Below, piece after piece: positions 57,717 to 64,000 of a stretch of 64,000 bases of DNA; within the stretch, counting starts at the first letter, position 1, and each line of letters begins with the position of its first letter. The notes under the pieces were generated by a model. The model did not search any database. It saw only the letters and a program-made list of their open reading frames with translations, and was not told where the DNA came from. The stretch comes from Henckelia pumila (taxonomy: Eukaryota; Streptophyta; Magnoliopsida; Lamiales; Gesneriaceae): assembly GCF_033568475.1 (NCBI RefSeq), contig NC_133123.1:133768930-133832929 (forward strand). Direction: 5' to 3'. Both the position numbers and the translations under genes were made by a program.

Positions 57717-60700
57717 TATTATAAAGCATGTTATATTTTACATTTGTATTGTACTTAATTTTTCTTTATTACATTTTTGTGAAGTTTGATATGGAAAATG
57801 CTATGAGCAAACATGGAAATAATATCATGGAAATTTGCATACCGGATAGTGGTACAACGCACACTATTCTGCGAGATGAAAGATATTTCTTGGAACTAAA
57901 ACCAACAAAAACAATGGTGAATACAATATCAGGTCCTGTAGACTTGATTGAAGGTTTTGGTAAAGCGAAATTTTTGTTACCTAATGGTACAAAAGTTTTG
58001 ATAAATGATGCTTTATATTCACCACGATCGAAAAGAAATTTGTTGAGTTTTAATGACATATATTCTCATGGATATGATACTGAGACAATGACTGATGAAA
58101 ATCAGAAATATATGTGTCTTACCACATATAAATCAGGAAAGAAATTTGTAGTTGAGAAACTACCAATGCTCCCTACTGGATTGCATTATACACATATAAG
58201 TCTAATTGAATCAAATATGGTGATGTATAATTCATCAATATTAACAAATTGGCATGATCGATTGGGACATCCTGGTTCAACAATGATGCGAAGAATTATT
58301 GAAAATACACATGGTCATCCACTGAAAGACCAGAAGATCTTTCAGAATAATAAGTTTCAATGTAAAGCATGTTCACTTGGAAAACTTATTATAAGACCAT
58401 CACCAGCTAAAATCCAAACTGAATCACTCATATTTCTTGAACGTATTCAGGGTGATATTTGTGGACCAATTCATCCATCATGTGGACCATTTCGATATTT
58501 TATGGTATTGATCGATGCCTCTAGCAGATGGTCACATGTATGCTTATTGTCAACTCGGAATGTGGCATTTGCAAGATTGATGACTCAAATAATAAAATTG
58601 CGAAATCAATTTCCCGATTATACAATCAAGAAAATAAGACTTGATAATGCTGGAGAATTTACATCCCAGACTTTCAATGATTATTGTATGTCAATGAGAA
58701 TCACTGTTGAACATCCTGTAGCTCATGTTCATACGCAAAATGGATTAGCTAAATCATTGATTAAACGTCTACAACTGATTGCTAGACCAATGATTATGAA
58801 AACAAAACTCCCTATTTCTATATGGGGACATGCAATTTTACATGCTGCGGCATTAATTCGCATCAGACCAAGTGCATATCATAAATTCTCCCCATTGCAA
58901 CTTGCATTTGGTAAAGAACCAAATATCTCTCATCTAAGAATTTTTGAATGTATGGTGTATGTGCCTATTGCACCACCTCAACGATAAAAAATGGGTCCTC
59001 AAAGAAAAATCGGTATTTATATCGGTTATGATAGTCCATCAATCATTCGATATCTTGAGCCTCAGACAGGCGATGTGTTTACAGCACGCTTTGCTGATTG
59101 TCATTTTAATGAAGAAATATTCTCAGTGTTAGGGGGAGAAAAGAAACACATCGAAAAAGAAATCACATGGTATGTACCATCATTGTTACATTTGGATCCA
59201 AGGACCAAACAATGTGAAAAAGATGTACAGCAAATTGTACATTTGCAAAGAATAGCAAATCAAATGCCAGATGCATTTGCAGACACAAAAGGGGTGACAA
59301 AATCATATATACATGCTGTAAATGCCCCAGCTCGAATTGAAATTCCAAAGAAACAGATTGAAGACACTCATGATGTCATTAAACGCGTGAAGCGTGGAAG
59401 GCCAGTCGGTTCCAAGGATAAAAATCCTTGGAAAAGAAAAGGTATAGAGAATCACGATGATCATAAAATAAAAAATGGTGTTCCAGAAGAAACACCTGAT
59501 GATGAAAATGTTCTGTCAGAACCACAAACTGACGAGAATCGTGAAATCTCTATCAGTTATATTAATACTGGAAAAATATGAAACCGAAAAGACATAGAAG
59601 ATATTGATGAGATATTTTCTTATAATGTGACTTGTGACATCATAAATGAAAATGAGGATCATGAACCAAAATCTTTTGGTGAATGTAAAACTCGTCATGA
59701 TTGGGCCAAATGGAAAGATGCCATCCTGATTGAATTGGATTCGCTGAATAAACGTAATGTTTTTGGACCTATAGTCCTCACACCTGAAGGTGTAAAACCT
59801 GTTGGATACAAATGAGTTTTTATTCGAAAGCGAAATGAGAAAAATGAAATAGTCAGATATAAAGCTAGACTTGTTGCACAAGGTTTTTCTCAAAGGCCTG
59901 AAATTAATTATGAAGAAACGTATTCTCCTGTTATGGATGCAATTACGTTTCGATATTTGATTAGTTTGGCAGTGTCTGAAAATTTGGAAATGCGTCTTAT
60001 GGATGTTGTTACAGCTTACTTATACGGATCACTTAATAGTGATATATACATGAAAATCCCTGAAGGATTTAAGATGCCTGAAGCACAAAGTTCAAAACCC
60101 AGAGAATTTTATTCTGTAAAATTGCAAAGATCATTATATGGGTTGAAGCAATCAGGCCGAATGTGGTATAATCGGCTAAGTGGTCACTTGATGAAAAAGG
60201 GATATGTAAATGATCCAATATGCCCTTGTGTTTTCATCAAAAAAACAACATCCGGATGTGTAATTATTGCTGTATATGTTGATGATTTAAACATCATTGG
60301 AACGAATAAAGAAATTCAAGAAGTTATGATGTACTTGAAAGAAGAATTTGAAATGAAGGATCTTGGAAAAACCAAGTACTGTCTGGGTTTGCAAATCGAA
60401 CAAAAAGAATGTGGAATTTTTGTTCACCAGGCAAATTATACAGAAAAGATCCTTAAACGTTTTAATATGGATAAATCAAATCCATTAAGTACTCCAATGG
60501 TTGTAAGATCATTAAACATAAAAAAAGATACATTCCGTCCATGTGAGGATGATGAAGTTATTCTTGGTCCAGAAGTACCATATCTAAGTGTCATTGGTGC
60601 CCTTATGTATCTTGCAAATTGCACTAGACCTGATATATCTTTTGCTGTAAATTTATTGGCAAGATTCAGTTCATATCCAACAAAGAGGCACTGGAACGGA

Positions 60701-61438
60701 ATTAAACATATATTCCGTTATCTACGAGGAACGACAGATTTGAGACTTTTGTACTCAAAAGACACCAATCAAAGTATCATTGGTTATGCTGATGCTGGAT
60801 ATTTATCTGATCCACATAAGGCACGTTCCCAAAACGGATATGTATTTACTCGTGGAGGCACCGCAATTTCTTGGCGTTCACAGAAACAAACACTCGTAAA
60901 AACTTCATCAAATCACTCCGAGATTATTGCATTACATGAAGCAAGTCGTGAATGTGTGTGGTTAAAATCAATGACACAACATATCCAAACTTCTTGTGGA
61001 TTATCAGTAGACAAGAAGCCTGTGACGTTGTATGAAGACAATGCTGCATGTATTTCTCAAATGAAAGAAGGATACATCAAAAGTGACAGAACAAAACATA
61101 TACCCCCAAAGTTCTTTGCCTACAATCAAGAGCTTGAGAAGAATAAAGATATTGATATATGTTATATTCAATCAAGTGAGAACTCATCAGATCTCTTCAC
61201 AAATGCACTTCCCACGACGATATTCAGAAAGCATATATACAACATTGAGATGCGCAATCTGCGGAATATGTGAAGAATCACTCATGTTAACATGAGGGGG
61301 AGTTTACGTGGCTGCATTCTTTTTCCCTTACTATGGTTTTTATCCCACTGGTTTTTTCCTAGTAAGGTTTTTAACGAGGCAGCATAAAACACGTAATAAA
61401 GACAATCATCATATGACGATCATCATCACAAGGGGGAG

Positions 61439-61675
61439 TGTTGAAAATATATTATATTATATTAGAATTGTTGAAAATTAAGTTGTATTATTTTGAAAAT
61501 TAGTGTGTGATGATGTAGATGATGATGATTTAATTTTTGGACTAATCTCCCATTGAGATCTATAAATAGGTCTCTCCATTTGTGTAGAAAAACACAATTT
61601 GAGAGAATAAATTTAAAGTGTGGAGTTTGAGAATATTTTGAGTTTTTGAGTTTTATAAATTTTACTTTCACAACA
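61439..61675 (+). repeat. 3' LTR of the Copia element
   Basis: 237 bp, TG...CA ends, followed by GAAGA. About five differences from the 5' copy. Confidence 0.88.
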
Positions 61676-61747
61676 GAAGATCATTTTTGACAAAAACCCA
61701 TTTTTAAAAAATCATCATGCTTCTAAAAATCAAGTGACGTCGGAAAG

Positions 61748-61750
<3 letters not shown>

Positions 61751-61790
<40 letters not shown>
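61751..61790. repeat. (TA)n microsatellite
   Basis: Uninterrupted TA for about 40 bp just right of the Copia element. Confidence 0.93.
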
Positions 61791-61793
<3 letters not shown>

Positions 61794-62016
61794 TTTAATT
61801 TTTTATGAAATTGGAAGTCGAAAATGCTTTTTTTTATGAGGTAAAGTGAATACACTCCAAACTAATCCAATTACGGTTAATGAAATCCTATCATATGAGT
61901 AATACCTAAATCATTCATCTAAGAGTTCATATCTGAATACACATGCATAATTAATATTATAGAATTGACATTACAAATCATAAGTTGTTATATCTTCTAT
62001 TAGAATAATATCTTTA

Positions 62017-62621
62017 GGGTGTGTTTACTTGGCTTGATAACAATAGGATAAGCTTATTAATTCAACTCCATCCATTGTTTACTTGTAAAAAAAAATAAAA
62101 TATCTCAAAACTCAAGGCCCGTCATTCAACCCTAATTCATGGTATTAGTCATCCTTAATTACACAAGGGATAACACATGCTAACCCATATTTGTGAAAAA
62201 AAATACATATAAATCCTAATCTACCCACCTTCAATTATTTTGTTTCCCTCCCAATTTTTTTCGGTCTCTCTCTTTTTTATTACTCAATTTATCAATTTTA
62301 TTATTTTTGAAAAAATACATATTTTTATACCTAATAATTTTGATAAATGAAAATGCCTCCGTGTGAATCAATAATAATTTAATTAGTAAAAAATAACTCA
62401 ATCCAAATTATATGAATACAAAATCAAGCATAAGATTGTATATCATAAGTGGAGGGTAAAACTGTCTTTCATCATTCAATCAGTATTTCAATTCCATAAT
62501 TAATAACTCGAAGTAAACATGTTATTGTTTATCCATCATTATTTTAAATCCTTCAAAATCATTTTCATAATCATAATATAATTTATCCACGTGTAATCTC
62601 ATCCACTAAGTAAAGGCAGCC
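62017..62621. mobile_element. Tourist-like (PIF/Harbinger) MITE
   Basis: Ends GGGTGTGTTTACTTGG and, reversed, GGCTGCCTTTACTTAG agree at most positions and are flanked by TTA on both sides (62014-62016 and 62622-62624), the Tourist target. 605 bp, AT-rich, no coding capacity. An inner AAGTAAACATG near 62511 resembles the end motif again. Confidence 0.72.
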
Positions 62622-62624
62622 TTA

Positions 62625-63026
62625 AGATAGCTTGAACTAAACCCAATAACATAAACCAATTTCGTTATCTTAATTATTGAAACGGATACTAGTGATGGGC
62701 TGTCTACACATATTTAACGAATTACGAATTCATTTCATGGTGGCAACTGGCAACACTAAAAAATAATGAAAGAATCTTACTTCATATATTTCCATCTATA
62801 TCTTGCTTTTGATCATTTGTGTCCTTCAAAATCCGATAAGTGATCATAATTCACGATTCATTTCCAGAGTAATTTACTTCAAATCTTTTTGACAAAATGA
62901 CCATGAAATCAACATCTTTTTTCCACAAATGAGCCAATTTTCTACATTCTTACACAGAACAAACCAAATTTTAAGTTGGCCAAAAACTAATTTCAGTACT
63001 AGCTAAAAGCAAGCAGGTGAAAACAT
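62625..63026. other. Intergenic region
   Basis: AT-rich; its right part is the likely 3' untranslated region of H2B copy C. Nothing else seen. Confidence 0.5.
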
Positions 63027-63491
63027 TCAAGAGCTAGTGAATTTAGTGACGGCCTTGGTCCCTTCAGAAACGGCGTGCTTGGCCAGCTCACCGGGAAGCA
63101 CCAGCCTCACCGCCGTCTGGATCTCCCGGGAAGTGATCGTAGGTTTCTTGTTGTACCTCGCCAGCCGCGATGCCTCCTGCGCGAATTTCTCGAAAATGTC
63201 GTTGATGAAGCTGTTCATGATCCCCATGGCTTTGCTCGAGATCCCGATGTCGAGGTGCACCTGCTTCAGCACTTTGAAGATGTAGATCTTGTAGGTCTCC
63301 GTGCTCTTCTTCGAACGTTTCCTCTTCTTTTCCCCGGCGACACCGCCGCCGCCTTCCTTGGGGAGTTTCTTGCCGGCCTTGAGCTTCTTCTCCGCCGGTG
63401 CTTTCCCCGCTGTTGGAGCTTTCTCCGACGCGGGCTTCTTCTCTGAGGCGGGCTTTTTCTCTGCGGGCTTCTTCTCTGCTTTGGCTGCCAT
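63027..63491 (-). CDS. H2B: Histone H2B, copy C, divergent (154 aa)
   Basis: Intronless and in the same orientation as copy B. The tail is longer than in copies A and B, with extra EKKPASEK and APTAGKAP blocks and a [13 protein letters not shown] stretch before [11 protein letters not shown]. In the fold it reads KQVHLDIG where copies A and B have KQVHPDIG, and IFEKFAQ where they have IFEKLAQ; both positions are close to invariant in plant H2B as I know it. The rest, including [13 protein letters not shown] and the ubiquitination lysine in [10 protein letters not shown], is normal. The promoter carries a proper octamer-like element, so the gene is probably expressed. It may be a tissue-restricted variant or a copy under relaxed constraint. 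Confidence 0.95.
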   Translation of the reverse strand: MAAKAEKKPAEKKPASEKKPASEKAPTAGKAPAEKKLKAGKKLPKEGGGGVAGEKKRKRSKKSTETYKIYIFKVLKQVHLDIGISSKAMGIMNSFINDIFEKFAQEASRLARYNKKPTITSREIQTAVRLVLPGELAKHAVSEGTKAVTKFTSS

Positions 63492-63567
63492 TGAAGACGA
63501 TAGTGCTAAACAACACTGTGTAGACTGTGGAGTGAGTGAGAGTTGAAAGCAAGAACCGCGCGTATGC

Positions 63568-63656
63568 GTGTATGTATATAGTTGGAGAGTTGCTGTGATT
63601 GGTTGGATGTGTGTGGCGCGGATTGGTTGTTTCCACCGTTGATTGATTTATCCAAT
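63568..63656 (-). promoter_or_regulatory. H2B copy C promoter elements
   Basis: TATATA at about 63573-63579 lies some 80 bp before the ATG. CGCGGATT at 63617-63624 is one base off the histone octamer CGCGGATC, overlapped by ATTGG; further CCAAT-type boxes are at about 63597 and 63652. This is the fullest histone promoter of the three. Confidence 0.65.
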
Positions 63657-64000
63657 CGGACGATAGAGATTGTGTGGGAATTAAACGCTTTTTTGCTGTT
63701 GTGCTATATGCTTTGGTTGTGGTAATACCCCACAATATTCCTTTTTGGCATCGAATGTTGAAAAAAACAGGAGAAGTTTCTATAATTTTGTGTTGTATAT
63801 TCTCGTTAGCCAATTTAGAAGATAAATGTTACCACAAGTTTATTAGATTTGCTAAACAAACATCAAATACTCCATATGGACAAAACACTTTTTCCTCTAA
63901 TAAATTTGTCATTTTCACAAACATGTTAGCTCTAGAATTATTATTTAACTGTTCTCTTCCATATTTACTGTTTACACTTAGTAACTTCATGTAAAATTCA
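63657..64000. other. Intergenic region at window edge
   Basis: Upstream of H2B copy C. AT-rich with no supported gene or repeat. Confidence 0.5.

Larger units (their letters stand above)
57482..61675 (+). mobile_element. Ty1/Copia element with short LTRs
   Basis: LTRs of about 235 bp at 57482-57716 and 61439-61675 start TGTTGAAAATATATT, and the element is flanked by an exact 5-bp duplication GAAGA (57477-57481 and 61676-61680). A purine tract ACAAGGGGGAG precedes the 3' LTR. Recognised parts in order: protease (PDSGTTHTI), integrase (zinc part HDRLGHPG, core GDICGPI and RLDNAGEF), reverse transcriptase (SLYGLKQSGRMWY, YVDDLNIIG) and RNase H (GYADAGYLSD, YEDNAACI), at about 57.8-61.27 kb. Order INT before RT is Copia. 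The LTRs differ at about 2% by eye, so it is young to middle-aged. The coding region is broken by a few interruptions. Confidence 0.9.

Noticed and set aside
63088-63813. 241-codon minus-strand frame across H2B copy C and its promoter
   Set aside because: Frame-shifted reading of the histone gene; the part beyond the gene runs through the promoter.

Overview
The window is nuclear DNA of a flowering plant, almost certainly a eudicot. Evidence: spliced genes with plant orthologues (MDAR4, a SIAMESE-related CDK inhibitor, an At3g52170-type protein, a plant TLDc protein), intronless plant-type histone H2B genes, plant retroelement lineages (Tekay, Tat-like, Copia), an endogenous caulimovirid and typical plant MITEs. 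An asterid host is my guess from overall feel and is not shown by the sequence. Non-coding DNA is very AT-rich with many (TA)n tracts.

Layout. 1-15.5 kb is the gene-bearing left part: a two-exon TLDc gene (minus, 4.4-5.2 kb), a four-exon At3g52170-like gene (plus, 7.5-9.9 kb) and a one-exon SMR cell-cycle inhibitor (plus, 13.6-14.0 kb). 15.5-24.4 kb is a pile of Ty3/Gypsy remnants: a minus-oriented Tat-like LTR whose U3 holds one minisatellite and whose adjoining 3' untranslated region holds a second one, then a plus-oriented Tekay-like LTR piece, then a minus-oriented chromovirus 3' half. 24.4-27.6 kb is AT-rich with a LINE scrap, a PIF/Harbinger-type MITE and one possible orphan exon. 27.6-45.3 kb is a roughly genome-length endogenous caulimovirid fossil (minus), split by a young 10.1 kb Tekay element with two 2,643-bp LTRs. 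45.3-64 kb is again gene-bearing: three H2B genes (45.9 kb plus, 55.4 kb minus, 63.5 kb minus), the seven-exon peroxisomal-membrane monodehydroascorbate reductase MDAR4 (minus, 47.2-51.5 kb, with a hAT-type MITE in an intron), a CACTA end, a second copy of the PIF-type MITE, a Copia element with target-site duplications and a Tourist-like MITE.

The genes do not form a pathway. H2B copies supply chromatin protein in S phase, SMR restrains CDK/cyclin and promotes endoreduplication, and MDAR4 recycles ascorbate at the peroxisome membrane. The most unusual structures are the Tat-like element with two independent tandem arrays on either side of its polypurine tract, a perfect 78-bp-arm palindrome in the leader of the endogenous caulimovirid, and an H2B copy with two substitutions at normally invariant histone-fold positions. 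I found no convincing new multi-gene system.
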